From NCBI GenBank assembly GCA_002774575.1, contig PEXW01000031.1, forward strand, positions 1-17,038: 17,038 bases of DNA. Reading direction: 5' to 3'. Source of the DNA: Candidatus Kerfeldbacteria bacterium CG08_land_8_20_14_0_20_43_14 (GTDB lineage: Bacteria; Patescibacteriota; Patescibacteriia; PEXW01). Of this stretch, positions 7,465 through 14,393 are shown in pieces; the stretch's first letter is position 1, and every line of letters starts with the position of its first letter. The translations under genes were made by a program, and so were the position numbers. Below the pieces are notes generated by a model. It had not been told where the DNA came from, did not search any database, and saw nothing but the letters and a program-made list of their open reading frames with translations.

Positions 7465-7794
7465 TTACCAGCGATTCCCGCTTCCGCCGCTTCTGCGGTT
7501 ATTGAACCCGCCAGCACCAGCGCCGCCCGTTCTCGGGGCGCGTGGCTGCATTTCGCGAGCTTCATTCACGGTCAAGGTTCGACCTTCGAACTCTTTACCG
7601 TTCCACATTTCAATGGCTTTTTGAGCTTCTTCGTCAGAAACCATTTCTACGAAGCCAAAACCTCTTGATCTGCCGGACATTCGATCCATGATGATAGCCG
7701 CTGATTCCACATTGCCAGCTTGGGCAAAGGCTTGCTGCAAGCCTTCTTGAGTCGTGGAATAAGACAAACCACCAACGTATAATTTCTTTCCCAT
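7465..7794 (-). CDS. Glycine-rich RRM RNA-binding protein
   Basis: A 109-residue single-RRM protein. RNP2 is KLYVGGL (4-10) and RNP1 is RGFGFVEM (44-51). A short C-terminal tail (about 85-109) is rich in Gly, Arg and Asn. It resembles the small cold-induced Rbp proteins of cyanobacteria and other bacteria, which bind single-stranded RNA. The start MGKKLYVGG at 7794 is typical of the family. The frame stays open upstream to an ATG at 7890, but that extension is unlike the family. A strong promoter at 7939-7966 implies a 5' UTR of about 138 bases with two hairpins, so post-transcriptional (for example temperature) control is plausible. No Shine-Dalgarno site is visible. Confidence 0.92.
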   Translation of the reverse strand: MGKKLYVGGLSYSTTQEGLQQAFAQAGNVESAAIIMDRMSGRSRGFGFVEMVSDEEAQKAIEMWNGKEFEGRTLTVNEAREMQPRAPRTGGAGAGGFNNRRSGGSGNRW

Positions 7795-7821
7795 ATAACA
7801 CTTGAAAAAATTAAACAATTT

Positions 7822-7846
7822 GAGAAGGTGTAAGTCGACCCTTCTC
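7822..7846. promoter_or_regulatory. Stem-loop in the 5' UTR of the RRM gene
   Basis: GAGAAGG (7822-7828) and CCTTCTC (7840-7846) form a 7-bp stem with an 11-base loop, 28 bases before the start codon. With the GC-rich hairpin at 7893-7906 it makes the leader structured, a possible autoregulatory or temperature-responsive element. Confidence 0.4.
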
Positions 7847-7892
7847 GTCCGGCTTTTACCTATGAGGTCTTTATTCAAGAACCTTGACATAG

Positions 7893-7906
7893 CCCGCGTA
7901 GGCGGG
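7893..7906. repeat. Small GC-rich hairpin in the RRM gene leader
   Basis: CCCGC, a GTAG loop, then GCGGG. It resembles the palindromes at 77-93 and 709-726 and lies inside the transcribed leader. Confidence 0.4.
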
Positions 7907-7938
7907 AAAACTAACTAAGAAAGCTTACACTGGTTTAC

Positions 7939-7966
7939 AGTATATAGATATTTGGCAATTTGTCAA
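7939..7966 (-). promoter_or_regulatory. Promoter of the RRM gene
   Basis: On the minus strand TTGACA (7961-7966), a 16-base spacer and TATACT (7939-7944). Both boxes are consensus or one base away. Start of transcription is expected near 7932. Confidence 0.8.
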
Positions 7967-8013
7967 CCCCAAGACCCGCTTTCAAGCCAAAGAGCCGATA
8001 ATTAAAAACCTAC

Positions 8014-8043
8014 GCCTTAACTTGGTTTTAAGGCTGTTATAAA
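8014..8043 (+). promoter_or_regulatory. Promoter region of the Nudix-like gene, with an overlapping inverted repeat
   Basis: TG-T-TATAAA (8035-8043) is an extended -10. Directly before it, GCCTTAA (8014-8020) and TTAAGGC (8028-8034) form a 7-base inverted repeat covering the -35 zone, which could be an operator or an RNA-independent DNA site. A Shine-Dalgarno GGAGGT lies 8 bases before the ATG at 8096. Confidence 0.5.
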
Positions 8044-8095
8044 ATCGTCTATTAAACTAAAACATAAAACCAATACAAAAACCGGAGGTTGAAAA

Positions 8096-8707
8096 ATGAC
8101 TTTAAAGCTTAGTGTCCCTAATGAAATCGTCCTAGTTTACAATGTTAATGGAGCAATCAATGATGTTGAGCCTGAAACCATGAGCGTATCTACAAAGTAT
8201 CTTGATTTAGAAGTTCAGCTAACAGAATCGACTGACGGCAAAATTGAAACTTGGTCAACGGTCACGACCCGACCCGCTTTTGAAATTGCTTTTCTGAAAA
8301 AAGAGGATGGCCAACTTTATGTGGTCCTTATGAATAAGCGCAGAAAAGCAACTGATCTCCCTTTGACTAAATTACCGGGCGGATATTTGCCAGACGGCGG
8401 CAATACACAGGTCAATATGCAAGAAAAAGTTTTGCGCGATACTGGGATCAGCTTTGAACCATTATCTTTAAGATACCTAGGAAAGGTCATTGGCCACCCG
8501 GAGATTCATACGCCAATCGCTCTTTACTACACGGCTGATTGGAGAAAAACAGGTAAGCCTTGTCCGGGTGTAGAAATATTCGAAGTGCCATTCGAAACAG
8601 CCGTGGATCTAGCCACGGATGGTGAAATCGAGAATGACAGTTCCTTTTCTGTGATCATGCGGCTCTTTGTTCTCAACCAAAAAGGAATGCTCATTGTTCA
8701 TATTTAG
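8096..8707 (+). CDS. Nudix-fold protein with a degenerate Nudix box
   Basis: A 203-residue protein. The segment around 93-118 (LPGGYLPDGG ... LRDTGI) sits where a Nudix box GX5EX7REUXEEXGU would be, preceded by a beta-strand region (FLKKEDGQLYVVLMNKR) typical of Nudix proteins. Aligned on Gly96 and Gly117, the metal-binding residues are replaced: E to Gly102, R to Glu110, E to Lys111, E to Arg114, and the last E to Asp115. Hydrolase activity is therefore doubtful, and a ligand-binding or regulatory role is possible. The N-terminal ~55 residues match nothing I know. The start has a strong Shine-Dalgarno (GGAGGT), which is rare in this window, and the gene is followed by a clear terminator. The substrate is unknown. 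Confidence 0.75.
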   Translation: MTLKLSVPNEIVLVYNVNGAINDVEPETMSVSTKYLDLEVQLTESTDGKIETWSTVTTRPAFEIAFLKKEDGQLYVVLMNKRRKATDLPLTKLPGGYLPDGGNTQVNMQEKVLRDTGISFEPLSLRYLGKVIGHPEIHTPIALYYTADWRKTGKPCPGVEIFEVPFETAVDLATDGEIENDSSFSVIMRLFVLNQKGMLIVHI

Positions 8708-8716
8708 CCCTCATCA

Positions 8717-8740
8717 GGCGGCGCAAATGCGTCGCCTTTT
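8717..8740 (+). terminator. Intrinsic terminator after the Nudix-like gene
   Basis: GGCGGCGC, an AAAT loop, then GCGTCGCC form an 8-bp stem with one G-T pair, followed by TTTT. It lies about ten bases after the stop codon. Confidence 0.8.
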
Positions 8741-8747
8741 ATTAAAT

Positions 8748-8776
8748 TTGACATTATTTTCTGCATGCTATATCTT
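8748..8776 (+). promoter_or_regulatory. Promoter upstream of the AsnRS-like gene
   Basis: TTGACA (8748-8753), a 17-base spacer and TATCTT (8771-8776). Transcription should start near 8783, about 135 bases before the AsnRS-like ATG. A terminator hairpin lies in between. Confidence 0.7.
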
Positions 8777-8782
8777 GAACCG

Positions 8783-8900
8783 CAGAACATGAAAGACTCC
8801 CAACTTCACTTAAAAAGACGCCGCTACCCCGACTGTTCCCTTTTTTTGGGAAACCAACCCTATATTTCACATTCCCGCCACAAAACGCGGGAATTTTTTT
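8783..8900 (+). promoter_or_regulatory. Putative attenuator leader (or small RNA) before the AsnRS-like gene
   Basis: Between the promoter and the gene lies a leader that ends in an intrinsic terminator. Three pairable segments precede the final arm: TTCCC (8836-8840), GGGAA (8848-8852), the terminator 5' arm ATTCCCGC (8871-8878), and the 3' arm GCGGGAAT (8887-8894). GGGAA at 8848 can pair with either the first TTCCC or the terminator arm, which gives a possible terminator/antiterminator choice. A 37-codon reading frame starts at 8789, some five bases after the expected transcription start, and its stop overlaps the T-tract (8900-8902). It has one Asn codon, so classical codon-run attenuation is not evident. 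No T-box sequence is present. An independent small RNA of about 115 bases is the alternative. Confidence 0.45.
8871..8900 (+). terminator. Intrinsic terminator inside the leader of the AsnRS-like gene
   Basis: ATTCCCGC, an 8-base loop and GCGGGAAT form a perfect 8-bp stem, followed by seven T (8894-8900). It lies downstream of a promoter and 17 bases before the next gene. Confidence 0.8.
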
Positions 8901-8917
8901 AATAACCCAAGACTTAT

Positions 8918-9958
8918 ATGAACACCTACATACCCAACTTCAACACCATCAGGTTTGTCGACCTGATGGCCAAAATTGGTGAAACGCACTTGCGCGATCG
9001 CGGTTTCCTGCGCGTAACTGTACCACGCATAGTCCCAGCCAGCGGTGCCTGCGAGAATGTTGATACATTATTTGAAATCGCGGTCAATGGCGATCCGCGC
9101 TGGTTCCAGGGCGGGCACAAGCGTTCCTACTTTGCCCAAACTGGCCAGCTGTACTTGGAATCTTTACTGGGTGAAGGCGGTTTGCCCAAATTTTACTGCG
9201 TCGGCCCTTCAGCTCGAGCGGAAGCGAGCGTGGACAACCGCCATTTAACCGAGTTTGAAATGATAGAAATTGAATTTCGAGGCAGCTTTGAAGAACTATT
9301 ATCAGAAATTGAAATGTTCATTGGCGCTTTGGTAAAAAGTATCCAAGCCATTCCGGAAAATGAACGACCGGCCTATAGCCTGCCTGCGGATTTGAAACAT
9401 CTGGAAAATCATCCCGAGGTTTTCCCCAAAATTAAATACAAAGACGCCATTGCCGAACTGGGACTACCTTGGGGCATTGATATTTCTTCCAGCCAGGAAC
9501 AGCAGCTCATCGCCAACCATGGCAACTGTCCTATTCTCATAACCCATTTCCCCAATCCCATGAGTGAAAAAATGCAACTACTTTTTGATTATAAAGTTGA
9601 GAAACTGGCCATTAAATTTTTCAATATGATTCCCGATCCCGAAAATCCAGACTATGTTTTAAGCTGTGACTGCATAGTGCCATTTGGCGGGGAATGCGTG
9701 GGTTCAGCCGCACGCGTCCACAACGCCAAAGAATTCAAAAACCGGCTTATGGCCTCACCCATGTTCAAACGGCTAAAAGAAAAAGATACCTATGCTGAAG
9801 AAGGCTTTGCCTGGTATTTGGGCATGCTGGAAAAATGCCCGTCTGTGCCTCATGCCGGTTGCGGGTTTGGCATGTCAAGAATTTTTCAATACCTGCTGGC
9901 CGAATCAGACATAACCAAAGTCGTGGTCTTACCTTCAAATCGAGCTAGATTATACTAA
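8918..9958 (+). CDS. AsnRS-like class II synthetase core without anticodon-binding domain (possible archaeal-type asparagine synthetase)
   Basis: A 346-residue class IIb catalytic domain. It has TGQLYLES (75-82), motif 2 (GPSARAEAS...RHLTEFEMIEIEF, 96-120) and motif 3 (GCGFGMSRIFQYLL, with the conserved Arg321). These match asparaginyl-tRNA synthetase. The OB-fold anticodon-binding domain that should occupy the first ~100 residues is absent, as the core begins at residue 1. The archaeal protein AS-AR, an AsnRS paralogue lacking this domain, makes asparagine from aspartate and ATP. The same job is a reasonable inference, but a modifying ligase is also possible. There is no Shine-Dalgarno site, and a leader with a terminator lies upstream. 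The last eight codons are repeated at 9996-10022. Confidence 0.85.
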   Translation: MNTYIPNFNTIRFVDLMAKIGETHLRDRGFLRVTVPRIVPASGACENVDTLFEIAVNGDPRWFQGGHKRSYFAQTGQLYLESLLGEGGLPKFYCVGPSARAEASVDNRHLTEFEMIEIEFRGSFEELLSEIEMFIGALVKSIQAIPENERPAYSLPADLKHLENHPEVFPKIKYKDAIAELGLPWGIDISSSQEQQLIANHGNCPILITHFPNPMSEKMQLLFDYKVEKLAIKFFNMIPDPENPDYVLSCDCIVPFGGECVGSAARVHNAKEFKNRLMASPMFKRLKEKDTYAEEGFAWYLGMLEKCPSVPHAGCGFGMSRIFQYLLAESDITKVVVLPSNRARLY

Positions 9959-9967
9959 CCTAACAAA

Positions 9968-9993
9968 CCCTCTGAAGCTTTAGCGTAGGAGGG
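9968..9993. repeat. Imperfect palindrome between the AsnRS-like gene and the relic of its 3' end
   Basis: CCCTC (9968-9972) pairs with GAGGG (9989-9993), with a partly paired interior (GAAGCTTTAGCGTAG) ending in GC/GC. I recall similar short GAAGCTTTAGCG-type palindromes scattered through CPR genomes. It lies exactly at the junction between the intact gene and the duplicated tail. Confidence 0.5.
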
Positions 9994-9995
9994 TA

Positions 9996-10022
9996 CCCTC
10001 AAATCGAGCCAGACTGTATTAG
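9996..10022 (+). pseudogene. Relic 3' end of a second AsnRS-like gene copy
   Basis: These 27 bases read PSNRARLY followed by a stop, exactly the last eight codons and stop of the intact gene at 9932-9958. The copies differ at six bases (CCT/CCC, GCT/GCC, TTA/CTG, TAC/TAT, TAA/TAG) and none changes the protein or stop function. This is the pattern of two diverged homologues that were both selected, not of a recent simple duplication. Similarity ends at the palindrome immediately upstream. Confidence 0.7.
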
Positions 10023-10034
10023 TTCTTTTATCAA

Positions 10035-10061
10035 GGAGAACATTTTGTTTTCCATTTTATT
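10035..10061 (+). terminator. Probable terminator of the AsnRS-like gene
   Basis: GGAGAACA (10035-10042) and TGTTTTCC (10046-10053) form an 8-bp stem with one G-T pair and a 3-base loop, followed by T-rich ATTTTATT. It overlaps the last bases of the convergent SHOCT gene. It lies behind the relic tail and may be the native terminator of the older copy. Confidence 0.5.
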
Positions 10062-10311
10062 ATTGCCCGCCTAAGAGATCTTTCTTTTTGGTTTCAAATT
10101 CTTGCTTATCAATTTCGCCTTTGGCATATCGCTCTTTTAAAATGTCCAAAGCTTTAAAGCTATCCTGCATTTGGTAATAATGATGTCGGCTCATGCCAAA
10201 GCCTCTGACTGCCCAAATAATCAGGCTGATGGCCGCAAGCCAAAACAGCAGCATTAATATGCCGCCAAAAAGGCCAAATCCCGACATATTGCCATAATAA
10301 TAATGCATCAT
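10060..10311 (-). CDS. Small membrane protein with C-terminal SHOCT domain
   Basis: An 83-residue protein with one membrane segment (about 13-35) and a C-terminal SHOCT motif (about 53-80: LDILKERYAKGEIDKQEFE). Such short C-terminal domains are common at the end of small membrane proteins. The stretches flanking the membrane segment are rich in Met, His and Tyr (MMHYYYGNM and MSRHHYYQMQ), which could bind copper. It is the last gene of the copper operon, 17 bases after copA. The start at 10311 has a GAGGTG ribosome site seven bases upstream. SHOCT proteins often accompany copper or other metal pumps, but their function is unknown. Confidence 0.85.
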   Translation of the reverse strand: MMHYYYGNMSGFGLFGGILMLLFWLAAISLIIWAVRGFGMSRHHYYQMQDSFKALDILKERYAKGEIDKQEFETKKKDLLGGQ

Positions 10312-10328
10312 AATTTTTCACCTCGCTT

Positions 10329-12542
10329 TTAAAGTTTAAATTGCCAGCGTCTTAATAATAGGGAGTTGCTAACCACGGAAACACTGGATAAGGCCATGGC
10401 TAGTCCGGCAAATTCCGGCCGCAGGGTTATGCCGGCAAAGGCGAAGACTCCAGCGGCAATGGGAATGCCGGCAATATTGTAAATTAAGGCCCAGAACAAA
10501 TTTTGAACTATTTTTCTGAAAGTTGCCTGGGAAAGCCTGATGGCTCTTACCACATCCATTAAATTGCCTTTGACCAAGACGATTTGGCCGGTTTCCAAAG
10601 CCACATCTGTACCCGTGCCCATGGCTATGCCTAAATTAGCTTGGGCTAGGGCCGGGGCATCATTAATACCATCGCCCACAAAAGAAACTTTCATGCCCCC
10701 GGCTTGAAGTTTTTTCACTTCTTCAGCTTTGTTTTGCGGCAGGACTTCGGCCACAAAATTTTCAATGCCAACCTCTACTGCCACGGCTTTAGCAGTCCTT
10801 TGATTATCGCCGGTAATCAAAAATGTTTTGATTTTCATCTTTTTTAAATTGGTAATAGCCTGCTTGGCTTCGGGTTTTGGCAGGTCAGCCACGGCCAACG
10901 CCCCGATGATTTGATCGTTTACAACCAGGGTCATTACAGTCTTCCCCTGTTTTTCTAAATTAGATATTTTTTCTTCAAAATTTGAGAAATTAAGCTTGGA
11001 GTTCTCCAACATCGCCCTGTTCCCCAAGATAATCATTTGATTGTTAACTTCCGCTTGCACGCCTTTGCCTGAAACGCTTGAGAAATTATTAATTTTCAAA
11101 AATTCTATTTTTTTATCTTGTGCCGCTTTTACAATTGCGCTGGCTAAAGGATGCTCGGAATTTTTTTCAACCGAAGCCGCGATTTGCAAAACCTTTTCAG
11201 AGCTATATTTTTTGTCAAAAACCAAAATATCAGCTAAGGTCGGCTTGCCAAAAGTCAGAGTTCCGGTTTTGTCAAAAACCACGACATCAATTTTTCTGGC
11301 GGCTTCCAAAGCTTCCCCGCCTTTAATTAAAATTCCCATTTTGGCGCCCAAGCCAGTGCCGGTGATGATGGCAGTGGGCGTGGCCAGACCCAAGGCGCAA
11401 GGACAGGCAATGACCAAGACCGCGATAAAGGCCAGCATGCTTGGCACAAAAGCATTGCCTATTATAAAAAACCAGGTTACGAAAGTAATCAAAGCCAAAG
11501 CAATAACTGTCGGCACGAAATAAGCCGAGACTTTATCGGCAAACCTCTGAATCGGCGCTTTACTGGCCTGGGCATCTTCGACCAATTTGATTATGCCGGC
11601 AATCAAAGTCTCCGAACCGACCTTGATGGCGCGAAAAGTAAAAACGCCGGTAGAATTTATGGTCGCGCCAATAACCTTGTCCCCTTTTTGTTTTTCCACG
11701 GGAATGCTTTCGCCCGTTACCATGGATTCATCCACGCTGGAATGGCCGTCAATAACTATGCCGTCAACTGGAATTTTTTGGCCAGGCTTAACCACGACAA
11801 TATCGTTGACCTGCACCTGCTCTATTGGTATTTCTACTTCCTTATCATCGCGTATGATAATGGCGCTCTTGGCCTGCAGTTTAGCCAGAGCGCTGATGGC
11901 TTCGCTGGCTTTGCCTTTGGCGCGCGCTTCCAGCCATTTGCCCAGCAAAACAAAAGTAATAAGCAGGGCCGCAATTTCATAGTAAAGCTCGCCCTCTACC
12001 AGACCCAAAGTTACAACCAAAGAGTATAGAAAAGCGGCAGAAGTGCCGATGGCTATCAAAGAATCCATATTCGCGGTTCTGGCTCTTAAAGCGCCCCAAA
12101 AACCTTTGAAAAACTGCCAACCAGCGTAAAATTCGATTGGCGCGGCTAATATCAGCTGCATCCAGGCGCGGCCGGGGATATCCTCAATTTCTTTAATAAC
12201 AAACATGCCCATACTGATAATCACCAAGGGAATGGAAAGGGCTACTGAAAAAAAGAACTTACTTTTGATTTTTTTTATTTCCTCTTCTCTTCTCTCTTTT
12301 TCGCGGCTTTGGCCCGCCCCGGCCGCGCTTTCATATTTTTCCGCGCCATAGCCGATTTTTTTTACAGCCTCTTCCAGAGCGCTGACCTTCACGACTTTTG
12401 GGTCATATTCCACAAAGGCCCGCTCTGTGCCGACATTGACGCTTGCTGACAAAACCCCGGGCGTTTTTCGCAAAGCCATCTCAATTAACTGGCTACAGCT
12501 TGAACAGTGCATGCCTTTTAATGAAAGTGTGCAGGTTTCCAT
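10329..12542 (-). CDS. copA: Copper-exporting P1B-type ATPase
   Basis: A 737-residue Cu(I)/Ag(I) pump. It has one N-terminal HMA domain with GMHCSSC (Cys13, Cys16), then the P-type core. The metal-transport CPC is Cys380-Pro-Cys382, and the catalytic motifs are TGES, DKTGTLT (phosphorylated Asp424), the SEHPLA nucleotide motif and [10 protein letters not shown]. The later membrane helices carry YN (LIYNIAGIP) and [12 protein letters not shown], the marks of the P1B-1 copper subgroup. It pumps cytoplasmic Cu(I) outward. It starts four bases after the small membrane gene, so it is in the operon led by csoR and should be induced by copper. No Shine-Dalgarno site is obvious. Confidence 0.97.
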   Translation of the reverse strand: METCTLSLKGMHCSSCSQLIEMALRKTPGVLSASVNVGTERAFVEYDPKVVKVSALEEAVKKIGYGAEKYESAAGAGQSREKERREEEIKKIKSKFFFSVALSIPLVIISMGMFVIKEIEDIPGRAWMQLILAAPIEFYAGWQFFKGFWGALRARTANMDSLIAIGTSAAFLYSLVVTLGLVEGELYYEIAALLITFVLLGKWLEARAKGKASEAISALAKLQAKSAIIIRDDKEVEIPIEQVQVNDIVVVKPGQKIPVDGIVIDGHSSVDESMVTGESIPVEKQKGDKVIGATINSTGVFTFRAIKVGSETLIAGIIKLVEDAQASKAPIQRFADKVSAYFVPTVIALALITFVTWFFIIGNAFVPSMLAFIAVLVIACPCALGLATPTAIITGTGLGAKMGILIKGGEALEAARKIDVVVFDKTGTLTFGKPTLADILVFDKKYSSEKVLQIAASVEKNSEHPLASAIVKAAQDKKIEFLKINNFSSVSGKGVQAEVNNQMIILGNRAMLENSKLNFSNFEEKISNLEKQGKTVMTLVVNDQIIGALAVADLPKPEAKQAITNLKKMKIKTFLITGDNQRTAKAVAVEVGIENFVAEVLPQNKAEEVKKLQAGGMKVSFVGDGINDAPALAQANLGIAMGTGTDVALETGQIVLVKGNLMDVVRAIRLSQATFRKIVQNLFWALIYNIAGIPIAAGVFAFAGITLRPEFAGLAMALSSVSVVSNSLLLRRWQFKL

Positions 12543-12546
12543 ATTA

Positions 12547-12732
12547 TTACCGATTGATAAGTAAAATAATTACAACAGTCAGCAAAATTACCAGACCGAT
12601 TGTCAATCCAAAGACAAAAGCGAATTTAGAATTGACGCCGGAAAAGATACTTCTTTTTGCAGGCTGCTCCTGGCTGGCCGGCTGCTGGGGAGAGTCAAAA
12701 TCAGGATCAAAAGGAATTTGCGGATCGGCCAT
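12547..12732 (-). CDS. 61-residue single-pass membrane protein of the copper operon
   Basis: It has a proline- and glutamine-rich, acidic N-terminal half ([20 protein letters not shown]), then basic residues and one membrane helix near the C-terminus (about 38-60). There are no Cys, His or metal motifs. It begins nine bases after the fusion-protein stop and ends four bases before copA, tight spacing that supports a real gene. It may be a small partner of the pump or of the SafE-type protein. I recognise no family. Confidence 0.75.
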   Translation of the reverse strand: MADPQIPFDPDFDSPQQPASQEQPAKRSIFSGVNSKFAFVFGLTIGLVILLTVVIILLINR

Positions 12733-12741
12733 ATATTTGAT

Positions 12742-14391
12742 TTACGAATTAATTACGGTAAAGGAGCTTCGATACATGCCCATGCCACAGCTGAAAGTAT
12801 AGGTACCGGCTTCAGCGGGCGTAAATTCAATAACATTAATTCCGCTGGCCATGGCTTTGCCCATATTCAGTTTGGGGATTTGGAGAAAAGAACGGCAGCC
12901 GCCGGAATAGCCTGCTCCGTCCACTTCCCACCTGACCGGTTGACCGGCTTTAACCGTAAAGGTTGAGGGCGAATAACCTGAAGCCGTAAAACTAGTTTTT
13001 ACCACCTGGACATCGCCATCCTGCGTAACGCTCTGGTCTGCCGCAGCGTTATCCGAATTTTCAGTCGCAACTGATTTGGAAAAACTTGACAATATTATTG
13101 GATGACCAACCAGGGTAAGTCCATTATTAAAATTATAAAGACCCAGAACGATCACGGCGGCGCCGGCAAAACGAAAAAATATCTGGCCCGCCTTGCCCTT
13201 TAAGGCATTGGAAGCCCAACCTAAGGCCAATAAGGCCGGCGCTGTCCCCAAAGCAAAAGCGAACATAACCAAGGCACCGGTCCAAATATTGCCCGTGCTT
13301 AAAACATACAGTTGCAAAGCCTGGGTAAAACCACAAGGCAAAAAGAAAGTCAGAGCGCCAAAAACCGCAGGTGAAAAATAATGATTATGCTGATTATCGC
13401 CTAAAACTTTATGCCCTAAGAATTTAGGCATTCTGGGCATTAAAAGCTTGAGCCACTTTGGGGCAATATGCAGCATGTCCAAACCCATAACAAACATAAA
13501 AAGTGCCGCGGCAATGGCAATCAAGCCGGTAACCAAAGCTGAAGGAGATAGGGCTTTGCCAATGCCAGCGACCATTGCGCCAAAAACTGTATAGCCAATT
13601 ATTCTGCCAATTACAAACAAGCCCACGGGTAGCATCCTGGCCCGACCTGGCAGTAACTTATAGCGATCACTGACTCTTTCCACCACTGACAATAAAAGAC
13701 CGCCAGAAACAGCAATACAAGAACTGCTGGCCGCAATCAAGCCCAAAATAAAAATAGCAAAAAATCCGGCTGTTCCGTCTATTTCTTTGTTGGTCTGCAA
13801 AAGGCCTAATTTGGCAAGCAAATACCCCAAAATTATTACCACTAAAAAAGCTCCAACCAGCTGGGAAAATTTCGGCTTTTGTTGGTGTTCATCTTGAGCC
13901 TGCTGGTTCTGATTATTTTTGCCAGCCAGATGATAGCCGTGCTTGACTAATTTGTCGTTCAAAGTTTTCCTACTGGGCAGGCTGGCCGAATCGCAAACTA
14001 ATCGGACTTGCCCTAAATCAGCGTTAGCCTTGACTTTCTGCACTCCGGGGATATTCTCGAATTCATTTTCTATTAATAGTTCACAGCTTCGGCAATGCAT
14101 GCCAATAATTCCCACTTTTAATTCGACATTTCTGGCTGGATTCAAATTCTGGCTTCCAGACTCAAAACTTTTCAAAATGATGCCTTTTTCTGCGGCAAAC
14201 TGTTTTATTTTTTCCTCGGTGATTTCTAAAGACCCAATTGTCCGAATCAGGCTTTTTTCAAAATTAACATCCACCTTTTCCATGCCAGGAATTTTCGTCA
14301 GCCAGTCCTGCAATGCAAGTGTTTTGATTGAATCAACAGGACTTTGAATTTCAAACTTATAAACAACTGTTTGGTTTGTCATATCAGACAT
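12742..14391 (-). CDS. Fusion protein: HMA-like, HMA, SafE/DsbD-like membrane domain, cupredoxin
   Basis: A 549-residue multidomain protein. Residues 8-75 look like an HMA domain without the CxxC. Residues 90-155 are a true HMA domain with GMHCRSC (Cys100, Cys103). About 176-425 is a six- to seven-helix SafE/DsbD_2-type membrane domain with cysteines in two helices (Cys225 in ASSSCIAVSGG and Cys353 in FFLPCGF). After a linker, about 460-549 is a cupredoxin-like domain with Cys499, Met510, Cys535, Met537 and Met539 (SCGMGMY). Related fused proteins accompany copper operons. It probably accepts Cu(I) from the cytoplasm and passes it to its own extracellular domain. It starts two bases after csoR. 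Transport versus redox relay cannot be told from sequence. Confidence 0.9.
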   Translation of the reverse strand: MSDMTNQTVVYKFEIQSPVDSIKTLALQDWLTKIPGMEKVDVNFEKSLIRTIGSLEITEEKIKQFAAEKGIILKSFESGSQNLNPARNVELKVGIIGMHCRSCELLIENEFENIPGVQKVKANADLGQVRLVCDSASLPSRKTLNDKLVKHGYHLAGKNNQNQQAQDEHQQKPKFSQLVGAFLVVIILGYLLAKLGLLQTNKEIDGTAGFFAIFILGLIAASSSCIAVSGGLLLSVVERVSDRYKLLPGRARMLPVGLFVIGRIIGYTVFGAMVAGIGKALSPSALVTGLIAIAAALFMFVMGLDMLHIAPKWLKLLMPRMPKFLGHKVLGDNQHNHYFSPAVFGALTFFLPCGFTQALQLYVLSTGNIWTGALVMFAFALGTAPALLALGWASNALKGKAGQIFFRFAGAAVIVLGLYNFNNGLTLVGHPIILSSFSKSVATENSDNAAADQSVTQDGDVQVVKTSFTASGYSPSTFTVKAGQPVRWEVDGAGYSGGCRSFLQIPKLNMGKAMASGINVIEFTPAEAGTYTFSCGMGMYRSSFTVINS

Positions 14392-14393
14392 AT

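Noticed and set aside
7465..7890. Longer version of the RRM protein starting at 7890
   Set aside because: The extra 32 residues are unlike the family, while MGKKLYVGG at 7794 is the typical start; the extension lies in the structured leader.
8783..8917. T-box riboswitch before the AsnRS-like gene
   Set aside because: The leader is too short for a standard T-box and the conserved T-box sequence is absent.
11041..11523. Long open frame on the plus strand inside copA
   Set aside because: It is antisense to the conserved ATPase core; its sequence is a shadow with no domain, no ribosome site and no promoter.
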